Source: Patescibacteria group bacterium (GTDB lineage: Bacteria > Patescibacteriota > Patescibacteriia > Patescibacteriales > UBA12465). From it: a stretch of 64,000 bases of DNA. The DNA lies in assembly GCA_022710685.1 (NCBI GenBank), contig JAKLGM010000001.1:62001-126000 (forward strand), written 5' to 3'. Positions 7,018 to 15,076 of the stretch are shown one piece after another; positions within the stretch are counted from its first letter, which is position 1, and the number at the start of each line of letters is the position of its first letter. The notes beneath the pieces are model-generated. The model was not told the origin of the DNA. It worked only from the letters and a program-made list of their open reading frames with translations, and searched no databases. A program made the position numbers and the translations under genes.

Positions 7018-9882
7018 CTAATTGATGGTAACGGTCGCTTTATTGCTCTTTTTCATGTTGCCGCTCCAGTCGTAGAATTCGGCATAGATTCGGTAGCTGC
7101 CTGAACCTGGAGGGTTGTCCCAATTAGTCTTTATCTCTTTGTCTTTTATATTTTCTAATACCCTGATGGCATGTTTTTGGTCTTGATCATCTAGGTAAAA
7201 AAGTTCTATGCGGGCTAACTTACTGGGGTTGGGTGAGTTAAGTTGAATTGCTATCGGAAAGTCGGTGCTGCTAACGCTGAGACCGCTCGCTGGGGCCACG
7301 AGATTAAGCGAGGGCGGATTTTGGTAGTTGTTGGGCAGGAGCAGATTAAATTCTAGGGACTTTTCTGAACAGTTATAGAAACTATCGCAGACCCTAACCT
7401 TAAGATTGTGGTAGCCGTTGCTTAGAAAATCTAGGGTTTTGTTGAGGGTAAATGGGGCGGAAACGGTTTTATAGAGCAGATTGTTGTTAATAAAATATTC
7501 GACATTGGCATTGTCAGCAATAGAAATTAGGTTGATGCTGGCGCTGAAGTTGGGGTCGGTTATTACCTGTTTGTCCTGGGGGGATGTTATTTCAAAGACT
7601 GGATTGTTTTGAGGGTTCAAGACGTTAGAATCGGCCGGAGAGGCCTCTAGGCCGTTCTTTTTGGCCCACTCTAGGACGCGCGATTCCCAAAGGTTAAATT
7701 GCGGGTCGCTGGCTGGGTTGCTGGGAACCGGACCCAATGGATCTTCTTTATTAACATAATAAAGGATGCAATGCGGTTCGCTAAAAGTTTTTTCTTCGAT
7801 TAATTCTGGCGGTGTGCTGGAGGTGGCTAGGAGCCCGGTTTCTTTATTTACTTTTATCTTACGTCCAATGTTGCTGTCACCATCAATGATCCCTTTGCCG
7901 GTTTTAGTGTCATCCATAGCGTTAAACCCTTCTACTGGGGTGCCGGCTAAAACTCGGTTCATATATTCGTTCCAAATTGGAGCTGCCACGACGCTACCAT
8001 CGGCGCCTTTACTCATTTCTTTGCTGTCGTTATTTCCGACCCAAACTCCGGTTACGAGCGATGGGGTGTATCCAATGGTCCAGGCGTCTTTGTAGTCGTT
8101 GGTGGTACCAGTCTTGGCTGCTACGGGGCGATCAGCCAGGGTGAGGTAGTTCTTGGCCCCAAAAATATAGGAGCGGGCATTATTGTCGGTTAGGATGCTG
8201 TTAATTTCTCGAGCAACCTGTGAAGTCAAAACTGTTTTTTTCTTGTCTTTATATTCTTCTAGTATCTTTCCATCTTTATCTTCAATTTTTAATATAGCTG
8301 AAACTGGTCTGACTTCGCCTTCGCGTGCAAAAGCGCTATAGGCGTTGACGTGTTCTAACATCTTTACCTCTCCGCCGCCCAAAACCAAAGACAATCCATA
8401 GCGATCAGGATCGGTTAGGGTGGTATAGCCCATATCTTGAGCCAAGGCGATAACGTTTTTTATTCCAGCTAGATAAATAGCTTTAACGGCTGGCACGTTT
8501 AATGACCCGGCGAGAGCCTGGCGGATTGAAACCGGGCCATATTCTTTGCCATTATAATTGTGCGGCTCATAAGGCGTGCCGCCATTAGAGAAGTTAGTGA
8601 CAACATCATAAAGGATAGTGTTGGGGGTATAGCCTTTATTGAAGAGGGTGGCATAGACTATCGGTTTCATTGATGACCCGGGCTGACGCAAGCTGGTAGC
8701 AATATTCACCTGTCCATCAATATCGTCGTTAAAATAATCACGGGATCCTACCAGGGCCAGGATTTGGCCGGTCTTCGGGTCGATTGAAACCAGGGCGGCA
8801 TTATTAGCTTTATACTTTTCCGGATAAGATTCGCTTTTAGCTTTAACTACCTCTTCTGCAATTTTTTGTTTATATAAATCTAGGGTGGTATAAATTTTCA
8901 AGCCGTCTTGTTCAATGGTCTTTTCACCATATTTTTCCGCCAAGATTTCTTTGATATACATTATGAAGTGAGGTGCGGTAATATTTGATTCTGGCGTGGC
9001 AAACTGGAGTTCAAAGGCTTTGGCCTCGTCTCTTTCTTGGGCGCTGATGTAGCCCTGTTCTTCCATAATATCTAAAATATATTTTTGGCGCGCTAACAGC
9101 AAATCTTTGTGGGTGCCATAAGGGGAATAGCGGCTGGGTGATTGCGGCAGGGCCGCCAAAATAGCAGCCTCGGCCAAGTTTGTGTCTTTGGCTGACTTAC
9201 CAAAATATTTTCGTGAAGCCGCCTCTACGCCATAGGCGTTAGAGCCATAAGGGATTTCGTTTAAATACATTTGCAGAATTTCATCTTTGCTAAATTTTTT
9301 TTCAATTCTTTGGGCCAGCACTATTTCTTTGACTTTACGCGTGATGGTTTTTTCATTGCTCAGAATGGCATTTTTAACAAATTGTTGAGTTAAGGTTGAG
9401 CCGCCGGCAGAACGGTGATAAAGAACATTAGTGATTAGAGTTCGGACCATAGCCCAGATGCTAATGCCGCCGTGCTTGTAAAAATTTTTATCTTCAATAG
9501 CGATGGTGGCGTTTTTGACATTAGCCGGAATATCATTCAAATTAACCAGGGTTCTTTTTTCATCGCCATGGATTTCATACAGAACGTTCTCGCCGGTGCG
9601 GTCGTAAATTTTGGTGCTTTGAGCGACTTCCCGCTCAATTAGTTGATTTGGATTGGGTAAGCTGCGAGACAAGAAGAAGACCAAGATAGCAAAAGCGACA
9701 AGGCCGATTAAACCCAATAAAATTAAGCCTTTTATTATTTTGTGCTTTTTAAAAAAATTAGCCCAAAACCCCGAGATCTTTTTAGCGCTCGGTTTGCGGT
9801 GATTGATAATAACGCGGCGGCGCACAGTTTGTCCGGACCCGGATGGTCGCCACGAGGAATTTTTTAAATGTTTTATCGGCAT
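7018..9882 (-). CDS. class A penicillin-binding protein (PBP1A-type)
   Basis: A 954-residue bifunctional peptidoglycan synthase: a ~50-residue basic cytoplasmic tail, one membrane anchor (~52-72), a GT51 glycosyltransferase (catalytic E130 in EDKNFYKHGG; GGSTLTQQ near 160) and a transpeptidase with SSMK (S403 nucleophile, K406), SLN and KTGT motifs. About 230 extra residues follow with beta-rich Ig/Big-like repeats (for example DNANVEYFINN, YNCSEKSLEFN), which may bind cell wall or other proteins. It lies downstream of the GalT-like gene, 11 nt apart. It shows that the cell makes cross-linked peptidoglycan. Confidence 0.95.
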   Translation of the reverse strand: MPIKHLKNSSWRPSGSGQTVRRRVIINHRKPSAKKISGFWANFFKKHKIIKGLILLGLIGLVAFAILVFFLSRSLPNPNQLIEREVAQSTKIYDRTGENVLYEIHGDEKRTLVNLNDIPANVKNATIAIEDKNFYKHGGISIWAMVRTLITNVLYHRSAGGSTLTQQFVKNAILSNEKTITRKVKEIVLAQRIEKKFSKDEILQMYLNEIPYGSNAYGVEAASRKYFGKSAKDTNLAEAAILAALPQSPSRYSPYGTHKDLLLARQKYILDIMEEQGYISAQERDEAKAFELQFATPESNITAPHFIMYIKEILAEKYGEKTIEQDGLKIYTTLDLYKQKIAEEVVKAKSESYPEKYKANNAALVSIDPKTGQILALVGSRDYFNDDIDGQVNIATSLRQPGSSMKPIVYATLFNKGYTPNTILYDVVTNFSNGGTPYEPHNYNGKEYGPVSIRQALAGSLNVPAVKAIYLAGIKNVIALAQDMGYTTLTDPDRYGLSLVLGGGEVKMLEHVNAYSAFAREGEVRPVSAILKIEDKDGKILEEYKDKKKTVLTSQVAREINSILTDNNARSYIFGAKNYLTLADRPVAAKTGTTNDYKDAWTIGYTPSLVTGVWVGNNDSKEMSKGADGSVVAAPIWNEYMNRVLAGTPVEGFNAMDDTKTGKGIIDGDSNIGRKIKVNKETGLLATSSTPPELIEEKTFSEPHCILYYVNKEDPLGPVPSNPASDPQFNLWESRVLEWAKKNGLEASPADSNVLNPQNNPVFEITSPQDKQVITDPNFSASINLISIADNANVEYFINNNLLYKTVSAPFTLNKTLDFLSNGYHNLKVRVCDSFYNCSEKSLEFNLLLPNNYQNPPSLNLVAPASGLSVSSTDFPIAIQLNSPNPSKLARIELFYLDDQDQKHAIRVLENIKDKEIKTNWDNPPGSGSYRIYAEFYDWSGNMKKSNKATVTIN

Positions 9883-9893
9883 ATTATTAATTA

Positions 9894-10817
9894 TTATTTT
9901 TGACGGTAATATTTAGCTGCAGCTTCGGGGGGCACTGAATTAATAATCAGTCCTGATCCCAGCTCTACGCCGGCCCAGATACTGTCGCGCGGCTGGAGCT
10001 TGATGTAAAAATGTTGGTGCTTGTCGGAAATAACATTATGGAGAAAGCAGTTAAAAGGCAAGTTAAGAGCCTTTAGTTTTAGTGATAAGTGTTTCATAAT
10101 TTGAGCCAGGGCTTTTATCTCGACGGGTTTTAATTCAGTTATGTTATCAACGTGTCTTTTGGGTAGGACCCAGGCTTCATAATGGAATTGGCTGGCATAT
10201 GGGGCAAAGGCTACGGCGTATTTTTCATTATAGATCTTTCGGCTGGACTTCATCTCCATTTTTATAATATCGCAGTAAGCGCAACGATTATGCTTAACCT
10301 GATGTCTTTGCGCCAAAAGCATTTCTTCCCGCAAGTCTTCGGGTATTATCTCGGTGGCAAAAATCTGAGAATGAGAGTGGGCTAATGAGGCGCCAGCTTG
10401 AGGCCCTTGATTCTTAAAACAAAGGATATAGTCAATTTTTTTATTCTTAGTGATGGCCCTTGTCCTTTGAGCGAACATTTCTAAAATAGCCGTAATATGA
10501 GAAATGGAAAAGTCAGCTAAATTTTTTTGGTGTTCTTGGCTTTCTATCACCACCTCCTGTTCGCCGTAGGCTTTAGGGTTATCAAGCGACACCGCCGGGA
10601 AGATGTTTTTTAGGCAGACTATTTTATCAGATCCGACTCGGCTGCTGGTTATGATATTTTTTTTGATAATATTATGCTGGCAAAAAGGGCAATCTGGGTT
10701 AGCCTGGGTTGTTGAAACAGCCTGAACATCATGCGGTCTTTTTGCCCGCCCTGGAGTAACGATGACGTATTTGTTGAAAATAAAGGATTTGCGGATTTCC
10801 GCCTTTTTTAATGCCAT
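9894..10817 (-). CDS. galactose-1-phosphate uridylyltransferase-like protein (HIT superfamily)
   Basis: A 307-residue GalT-type nucleotidyltransferase. Zinc-site pairs CPFC and CAYC are visible, together with the catalytic HSHSQ (HxHxQ) of the GalT branch and the C-terminal HNVISDKHQHFYIKL with WAGVELGSG. The family moves UMP or AMP between a sugar-1-phosphate and a nucleotide sugar. It could be UDP-sugar or ADP-glucose phosphorylase type; the substrate cannot be told here. The ATG at 10817 is 3 nt past the tRNA-Pro 3' end, so the longer frame that enters the tRNA is rejected. tRNA and gene are probably cotranscribed. Confidence 0.85.
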   Translation of the reverse strand: MALKKAEIRKSFIFNKYVIVTPGRAKRPHDVQAVSTTQANPDCPFCQHNIIKKNIITSSRVGSDKIVCLKNIFPAVSLDNPKAYGEQEVVIESQEHQKNLADFSISHITAILEMFAQRTRAITKNKKIDYILCFKNQGPQAGASLAHSHSQIFATEIIPEDLREEMLLAQRHQVKHNRCAYCDIIKMEMKSSRKIYNEKYAVAFAPYASQFHYEAWVLPKRHVDNITELKPVEIKALAQIMKHLSLKLKALNLPFNCFLHNVISDKHQHFYIKLQPRDSIWAGVELGSGLIINSVPPEAAAKYYRQK

Positions 10818-10820
10818 ATG

Positions 10821-10891
10821 TCGGGCTGCCCGGAATCGAACCGGGGCTACATGCACCCCATGCACGCGTACTACCATTATACTACAGCCCG
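10821..10891 (-). tRNA. tRNA-Pro (anticodon GGG)
   Basis: Acceptor CGGGCTG/CAGCCCG, anticodon stem CGTGC/GCATG, loop ATGGGGT (anticodon GGG), T-arm CCCGG-TTCGATT-CCGGG. CCA is not encoded. The GalT-like start codon follows 3 nt downstream. Confidence 0.94.
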
Positions 10892-10964
10892 TTAATATTG
10901 ATTTGTCTTTTTGCTATAAGTATATTACAATAAAAAGGCAATAAAAACAAATTATTACTCCTCT

Positions 10965-11954
10965 ATGATAAGTCAAAAAACCATCTTTTCTGGTGTCCAA
11001 CCGAGCGGAAATCTCCACATTGGTAACCATATTGGCGCTATTAGTCAATGGATTGGCCTCCAAGCAGACTACCACTGCGTTTTTAGCGTTGTCAATTATC
11101 ACGCTATTACTGTTCCACAAAATCCGAAGGAATTGGCCCAAAAAACGATAGAATTGGCCAAAATCTACCTGGCCAGCGGCATTGACCCCCAAAAGACCAT
11201 TATTTTTAATCAATCTGACGTCAAAGAACATACTGAATTGGCTTGGATTTTAAATTGTACGAGCGCCAGGATTTCCGACTTAAACAAGATGACTCAGTTT
11301 AAGGATAAGGCCAAAAATAAGGAGGAGAATGTTTCGGTTGGTCTTTTTGACTATCCGGTTTTAATGGCGGCAGATATTTTGCTTTATAATACCGACACAG
11401 TCCCGGTGGGCGACGACCAGGTTCAGCACGTAGAATTAGCCCGGACTTTAGCGCGGCGTTTTAATCAAAAATATGGTGAGACGTTTAAGGTTCCGGAAGT
11501 CAAAATTAGAACTGAGGGGGCTAGAATTATGGGCTTGGATGATCCGACCAAGAAGATGAGCAAGAGCTCTTCTTCCCCGGCTAATTATATTGCTTTGACC
11601 GATGGGCCCGATGTCGTTAGAAAAAAAATTATGCGGGCGGTGACTGATTCCGGTAGCGAAATAAAATATGATGCCAACAAAAAGCCAGCCCTAGCCAACC
11701 TGCTTACCATTTATTCTCTCTTGTCTAAATTAACGATTAAGGAGCTGGAGAAAAAATATGCGGGCAAGGGCTATGGTGATTTCAAGAAGGATTTAGCTGA
11801 AGTAGTGGTTGATTTTCTTTATGAATTTCAAGAAAAATACAATAATATCACCGATTCTGAGGTTAAGAAGATTCTGGCTGATGGAGCGAAAAAGGCTAGT
11901 GTTATAGCGGCTGAGACCATGAAGAAGGTTCGGGCCAATTTAGGGATTATATAA
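10965..11954 (+). CDS. trpS: tryptophanyl-tRNA synthetase
   Basis: A 329-residue class Ic synthetase that charges tRNA-Trp. Visible motifs: SGVQPSGNLHIGNHIG (HIGH region, residues ~9-24), the conserved DYPVLMAADILLYN, GDDQVQHVELAR, and KKMSKS near residue 198. Length is normal for bacterial TrpRS. It is divergent from tRNA-Pro and followed by a strong terminator, so it is its own transcription unit. Confidence 0.97.
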   Translation: MISQKTIFSGVQPSGNLHIGNHIGAISQWIGLQADYHCVFSVVNYHAITVPQNPKELAQKTIELAKIYLASGIDPQKTIIFNQSDVKEHTELAWILNCTSARISDLNKMTQFKDKAKNKEENVSVGLFDYPVLMAADILLYNTDTVPVGDDQVQHVELARTLARRFNQKYGETFKVPEVKIRTEGARIMGLDDPTKKMSKSSSSPANYIALTDGPDVVRKKIMRAVTDSGSEIKYDANKKPALANLLTIYSLLSKLTIKELEKKYAGKGYGDFKKDLAEVVVDFLYEFQEKYNNITDSEVKKILADGAKKASVIAAETMKKVRANLGII

Positions 11955-11977
11955 AATTGATAAAATTTTTAGATAAG

Positions 11978-12007
11978 AAAAAAAGGAATCCGTGGATTCC
12001 TTTTTTG
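11978..12007 (+). terminator. trpS terminator
   Basis: A 13-bp stem (AAAAAAAGGAATCC region with GGATTCCTTTTTT), a 2-nt apex and a T-run. It also lies just past the stop of the convergent gene at 12018. Confidence 0.9.
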
Positions 12008-12017
12008 ATTGAAAAAA

Positions 12018-12473
12018 TTATTTTTTGGCAAATTCAGCGCCCTCTCTGCCGGCTACGGGAAATTCATTTTTTTTGCAGGGTTCGCCCGTGCTCCTTTCTA
12101 CTGCCCAGCCATTTTTGCTGGCACGAGGGAAAGTGTAGTATTTAGCTAAAAGCTGGTCGGTCAGAATAAATGTTTCGCCGTCATTCAATACTTTGTAAAA
12201 AATAAAAGTGTTGGGTTTTTTTTCATCATCAATAAACAGAAAGCGGCAGAAGTATCCCGAGATTTTATTTTTGACAGCAAACGGCTGGACATGAGGCACT
12301 AGGCCGCCAAGGGTCTTGGCGCTGTTGGCAAAAAGGACATCAGTTCTAACGCTGTCGCTAGATGGTAGCCAGAAGCTAACCTCAACTGACGATTCGTTAA
12401 TGATGGTAATAGTCTCTTGGGCCCAAAGTGGAACAGAGAGCAGGAGCAGTAGGGAAATACACAGAGTTTTCAT
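12018..12473 (-). CDS. secreted protein, unknown
   Basis: A 151-residue product starting MKTLCISLLLLLSVPLWAQE, a clear Sec signal peptide with a likely cleavage after the AQ at ~20-21. The mature part (ITIINESSVEVSFWLPSSD...) is beta-rich and ends KKNEFPVAGREGAEFAKK. No family is recognised. The frame is open upstream to 12560, but the signal peptide fixes the start at 12473. It is the first of three small orphan genes between trpS and a tRNA methyltransferase. No clear ribosome binding site is seen. Confidence 0.6.
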   Translation of the reverse strand: MKTLCISLLLLLSVPLWAQETITIINESSVEVSFWLPSSDSVRTDVLFANSAKTLGGLVPHVQPFAVKNKISGYFCRFLFIDDEKKPNTFIFYKVLNDGETFILTDQLLAKYYTFPRASKNGWAVERSTGEPCKKNEFPVAGREGAEFAKK

Positions 12474-12558
12474 GAGTAGTTGGGTTTTTGGGTGAAACAA
12501 GATAAATATAACGGAGTAAATATTACAATATTTAGTTTTATTTGTCAATAGTATAAAC

Positions 12559-12588
12559 AAAAAAGCCCCAGTTTAAAGGGCTTTTTTG
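12559..12588 (-). terminator. terminator of the 58-residue gene
   Basis: A 10-bp stem AAAAAAGCCC/GGGCTTTTTT (12559-12568 with 12578-12587), right after the stop at 12597 on the minus strand. Confidence 0.85.
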
Positions 12589-12596
12589 TTGGTATA

Positions 12597-12773
12597 TTAA
12601 TCGTTTTCTCTGTCTTCGGCGATAGCCTTGGTCATTTCTTCTTGGGTGGCATAACGACCAACGGTGCCATCTTTAAACATGTGGGAATAAGGAAACTGGT
12701 TTTCATAGGTGCCTTTTTCTTCTTCTCTAGGGGAAGTAGAGGTTGCGCCTTCAAATTTCTCCGGGTTAGACAT
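12597..12773 (-). CDS. small acidic protein, unknown
   Basis: 58 residues, starting MSNPEKFEGATSTSPREEEK and ending TQEEMTKAIAEDREND. It is acidic and polar, without membrane segment or cysteines, and probably largely disordered. An intrinsic terminator follows the stop, supporting a real gene. It is divergent from the ClpP-like gene, sharing a 150-nt intergenic region. Function not recognised. Confidence 0.55.
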   Translation of the reverse strand: MSNPEKFEGATSTSPREEEKGTYENQFPYSHMFKDGTVGRYATQEEMTKAIAEDREND

Positions 12774-12831
12774 AGTTTTTTGGTAGATTATGCCCTAATT
12801 GTTAATAAATAGGGGCAAAATCGCTTAGTTA

Positions 12832-12860
12832 TTGACAAATTATTTAGATTATATTATTAT
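12832..12860 (+). promoter_or_regulatory. promoter of ClpP-like gene
   Basis: TTGACA (12832-12837), a 17-nt spacer, TATTAT (12855-12860). One of the best promoters in the window, in front of a gene that also has the best Shine-Dalgarno. Confidence 0.8.
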
Positions 12861-12906
12861 AGCAATATTCTTTGAAAAAGTCAATATTATTCACTTATAA
12901 ACCAGA

Positions 12907-12914
12907 AAAGGAGG
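12907..12914 (+). promoter_or_regulatory. Shine-Dalgarno that sets the TTG start at 12924
   Basis: AAAGGAGG lies 9 nt before TTG at 12924 and decides this start. Such a strong SD is rare among genes in this window. Confidence 0.8.
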
Positions 12915-12923
12915 AAACAAACT

Positions 12924-13490
12924 TTGAAACCAACTATTGCCGACTTAACAGAACGGCTACGTGCCGTCAGGCCGGACAGGAGATTGTTTTTGGACGACAA
13001 CATTACTAGCGAGCAAGCGGTGCAGATGATCAGGGCAATAGCGAACATGAATAAGGCTGGCACTGAGGATATCTTGCTGCAAATTAATTCCAATGGCGGA
13101 AACGCAGTCGGGGGACTCCAAGCTTATGATGCTTTGAGATTTTCTCGCGCCCCTATCTTGGGCTTAGTTACTGGCGATTGTCTGTCAACGGCTTTGGTTC
13201 TGCTGCAAGGATGCAGCTTGCGTTTTGCCCTGGAACATTCCCGTTTCTTATTTCATCATGTGGCCAACATGGTTTCGGTAAAGCTGTCGCCTGTCAGCGA
13301 TGTAGAAGCTATTAAAAGAAGCCATGAGCAGGAAATTGCCCAGTTGAAACTGAAGCAGGAGAGCTTTAACAAAATTTTTCTGGAGCGGACTAAAATGAAG
13401 CAAGCTGACTTGGAGTTTTTTCTTCAGACAGAAACTAAGATTTTAGTGCCACAAGCTCTAAGGTATGGTCTGATAGACCATGTTGTTTAA
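12924..13490 (+). CDS. ClpP-like serine protease homologue
   Basis: A 188-residue ClpP/crotonase-fold protein with a TTG start. The ClpP core is readable: INSNGGNAVGGLQAYDAL, then GDCLSTALVLLQGC (S88 aligns with the catalytic Ser) and RFALEHSRFLFHH (H111 aligns with the catalytic His), ending PQALRYGLIDHVV like PEAVEYGLVD. At the position of the ClpP triad Asp I see no clear Asp. The insert after His is long, K/E/Q-rich and probably helical. It could be a divergent protease or an inactive paralogue. No Clp ATPase is adjacent, and it has its own promoter and terminator. Confidence 0.75.
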   Translation: MKPTIADLTERLRAVRPDRRLFLDDNITSEQAVQMIRAIANMNKAGTEDILLQINSNGGNAVGGLQAYDALRFSRAPILGLVTGDCLSTALVLLQGCSLRFALEHSRFLFHHVANMVSVKLSPVSDVEAIKRSHEQEIAQLKLKQESFNKIFLERTKMKQADLEFFLQTETKILVPQALRYGLIDHVV

Positions 13491-13527
13491 AAAAACTAAG
13501 ACAGAGTATTAACCAAAGAAAAAAAGT

Positions 13528-13560
13528 AAGGCGAGTCATTAATGGCTCGCCTTTTATTTT
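13528..13560 (+). terminator. terminator of ClpP-like gene
   Basis: An 8-bp stem AAGGCGAG/CTCGCCTT (13528-13535 with 13546-13553) followed by a T-rich tail. Confidence 0.85.
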
Positions 13561-13589
13561 GAATTTCAAAAAATTTAAGTAAGCTGGAA

Positions 13590-13623
13590 ACAAAAAACAG
13601 TTCCCGAATTAGGAGCTGTTTTT
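13590..13623 (-). terminator. terminator of RNA methyltransferase gene
   Basis: The stem around AACAGTTCC/GGAGCTGTT with one G-U pair overlaps the stop region of the leftward gene and has an A/T-rich flank. Confidence 0.7.
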
Positions 13624-14782
13624 ATTTTAACTGGAGAATAACTATTTCGCGCCAGACTTTCTGTCCTTCCCGGCCATAGAGCCAAGTCTGGCGATTAGTG
13701 TTACCGCTAGAGACAATCTTCCAATCCGGATACAGGGGGTTGAGATAGAAGAATTTACTTTGGCCTCTTTCGCGCCCGATAAAAACCGGCCAAATCATTA
13801 CTAATTTGCCATTTTGTTTGATGATTCGGGCTAAAGCCTTGAGGGACTGAGTGTATAGCTTTTCCAACTCTGAAACGGTTTTGCTTATTTCGTGCTGGCC
13901 ACGTTGCGGGCCTAAGTATGGCTCGGTGACAATGGCGGAAAAAGTTTTTGGCTTGTAGGGTTTATTTATTTCAGTGGCAGAAATTATTTTGGTTTCAGTT
14001 TTAACATTCTTAATGGAAAAGTTTTGTTTTATCCATTCCAAATTTTCCTTAGTATCACTAATGGCTTTAGCCGAGATATCAGTGCCCACTAATTTTTGAT
14101 ATCCCATTAACATCGCTTCGGACAAGATGGTGCCGGAGCCGCAGAAAGGGTCAAGCAGTGGTTCGGTTTTTTCTCCTTGGGCCAAGTTAATCATGATTTG
14201 CGCCAACTTAGGTGGCAGCATGCCGGAGAGATCGTCGCGACCGGGTCGGCCATAGTCGCGGAAAGATAGTTCCTTGAAGGGCTGGACGGCCAAAGTTTGA
14301 GCCAGGAATAGTTTGCCGGGTTCATCGCGCAAAAAAACTATTTCCATCCCTTTGTCCAAGAGATAGTTCTGTTCCACGATAACGCTAGAGAGAATTTTTT
14401 CTTTACCCATTACCCAGCGGCAAGAATAATCTGCGTCGCGCAAAGCAGTCTTGATGGTCATCCCCAGCTTTTTAGTATCGATTGGAGCGTTGGCGTAATT
14501 GGAGAAACCATAATGGAATTTACCGTTGACATTAGGCGCGGCCTCAAGTGCAAAATCTAAACAGGCTTGAGGGATTTCATGGTTTTTCATTGGGGCGATA
14601 ACTTCACCAATTTTGATAGTGCCGCCTAATTGTTTGATCGTCTTTTTGGCGTCAATTTTGCCTTGAACTTCTAACAAAAAAATGCCGTTTTGGCCCGTTT
14701 CCCCTTGACCTTCAGGAAAAACAGCCATAATTTCGGCTTTTGATAGTGACGGATGGTTGCCTAGAGCAAAAAAGTATTTCAT
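13622..14782 (-). CDS. THUMP/Trm11-type RNA N2-guanosine methyltransferase
   Basis: A 386-residue protein in the Trm11/TrmG10 group. The N-terminal ~170 residues fit a THUMP-like RNA-binding region. The C-terminal Rossmann methyltransferase has the SAM site LLDPFCGSGT, the acidic VGTDIS ribose loop and TEPYLGP in the place of the DPPY catalytic motif. The family dimethylates G10 of tRNA in archaea and eukaryotes, and bacterial relatives act on tRNA or 23S rRNA. Target here is inferred as tRNA. It is a single-gene unit, divergent from the rpsF leader. Confidence 0.75.
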   Translation of the reverse strand: MKYFFALGNHPSLSKAEIMAVFPEGQGETGQNGIFLLEVQGKIDAKKTIKQLGGTIKIGEVIAPMKNHEIPQACLDFALEAAPNVNGKFHYGFSNYANAPIDTKKLGMTIKTALRDADYSCRWVMGKEKILSSVIVEQNYLLDKGMEIVFLRDEPGKLFLAQTLAVQPFKELSFRDYGRPGRDDLSGMLPPKLAQIMINLAQGEKTEPLLDPFCGSGTILSEAMLMGYQKLVGTDISAKAISDTKENLEWIKQNFSIKNVKTETKIISATEINKPYKPKTFSAIVTEPYLGPQRGQHEISKTVSELEKLYTQSLKALARIIKQNGKLVMIWPVFIGRERGQSKFFYLNPLYPDWKIVSSGNTNRQTWLYGREGQKVWREIVILQLK

Positions 14783-14848
14783 GCTTCTACTGTATACTTT
14801 TTGGGGATTTTTGGCAAATCATTGACAAAATGCCTATTTTCTTAGGGC

Positions 14849-14877
14849 TTGCTTTTTTTATTTTAGTCTGTTAAATT
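14849..14877 (+). promoter_or_regulatory. candidate promoter of rpsF leader RNA
   Basis: TTGCTT (14849-14854), a 17-nt spacer, TAAATT (14872-14877). Weak but well spaced. It would start RNA near 14884, just before the structured leader. A stronger TTGACA at 14822 has no -10 at a fitting distance. Confidence 0.4.
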
Positions 14878-14880
14878 AGA

Positions 14881-14999
14881 GGGACAATTAAGACCTTTCC
14901 CACACTCCCTGCTTTCAGGGAGTAATCTCGGCCAAAGAGCCGCGATTAAAGGTATTTCTCTTTAGCCTCGCTATTTTGGAATACCGAGGTTTTATTTTT
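14881..14999 (+). ncRNA. riboswitch-like attenuator or small RNA ahead of rpsF
   Basis: P1 pairs 14893-14898 with 14948-14953 (ACCTTT/AAAGGT). Inside are P2 (14904-14911/14916-14923, perfect 8 bp, CTTT loop) and P3 (14924-14932/14939-14947, one mismatch). J1/2 is CCCAC and the other two joints are 0 nt, a tight three-way junction. An intrinsic terminator follows (CCTCG 14966-14970 with CGAGG 14985-14989 plus an inner TATT/AATA helix, then TTTTATTTTT). GGTATTTC (14951-14958) can instead pair with GGAATACC (14978-14985), destroying both P1 and the terminator. It could be the S6:S18 autoregulatory leader, an unknown riboswitch, or a free small RNA. Confidence 0.6.
14966..14999 (+). terminator. 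intrinsic terminator in rpsF leader
   Basis: Stem CCTCG/CGAGG extended by TATT/AATA across a C-C mismatch, TTGG loop, and then a run of ten T's broken by one A. It lies 78 nt before the rpsF start codon. Confidence 0.75.
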
Positions 15000-15063
15000 G
15001 GAAAAAATTATTATTGGGCAAGGAAAATTTTATCGGCGCTTTAAGCTCCCTTGAACTCCAACT

Positions 15064-15072
15064 TGCTATAAT
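15064..15072 (+). promoter_or_regulatory. extended -10 promoter at rpsF start
   Basis: TGC-TATAAT with the -10 at 15067-15072; the ATG is at 15077. Initiation 6-7 nt past the -10 would place the RNA start on the start codon, a leaderless mRNA. It lies downstream of the leader terminator, so rpsF may have both an attenuated and an unattenuated transcript. Confidence 0.5.
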
Positions 15073-15076
15073 CACT

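Noticed and set aside
10762-10944. Plus-strand 60-residue ORF
   Set aside because: Crosses tRNA-Pro and the start of the GalT-like gene; a shadow.
14822-14850. TTGACA as -35 of the rpsF leader
   Set aside because: No acceptable -10 at 16-18 nt (the region reads GGGCTT); the weaker TTGCTT/TAAATT pair is better placed.
14881-15000. 6S RNA or SRP RNA
   Set aside because: Too short and without the long central bubble of 6S RNA or the GGAA/GCAG signature of SRP RNA.
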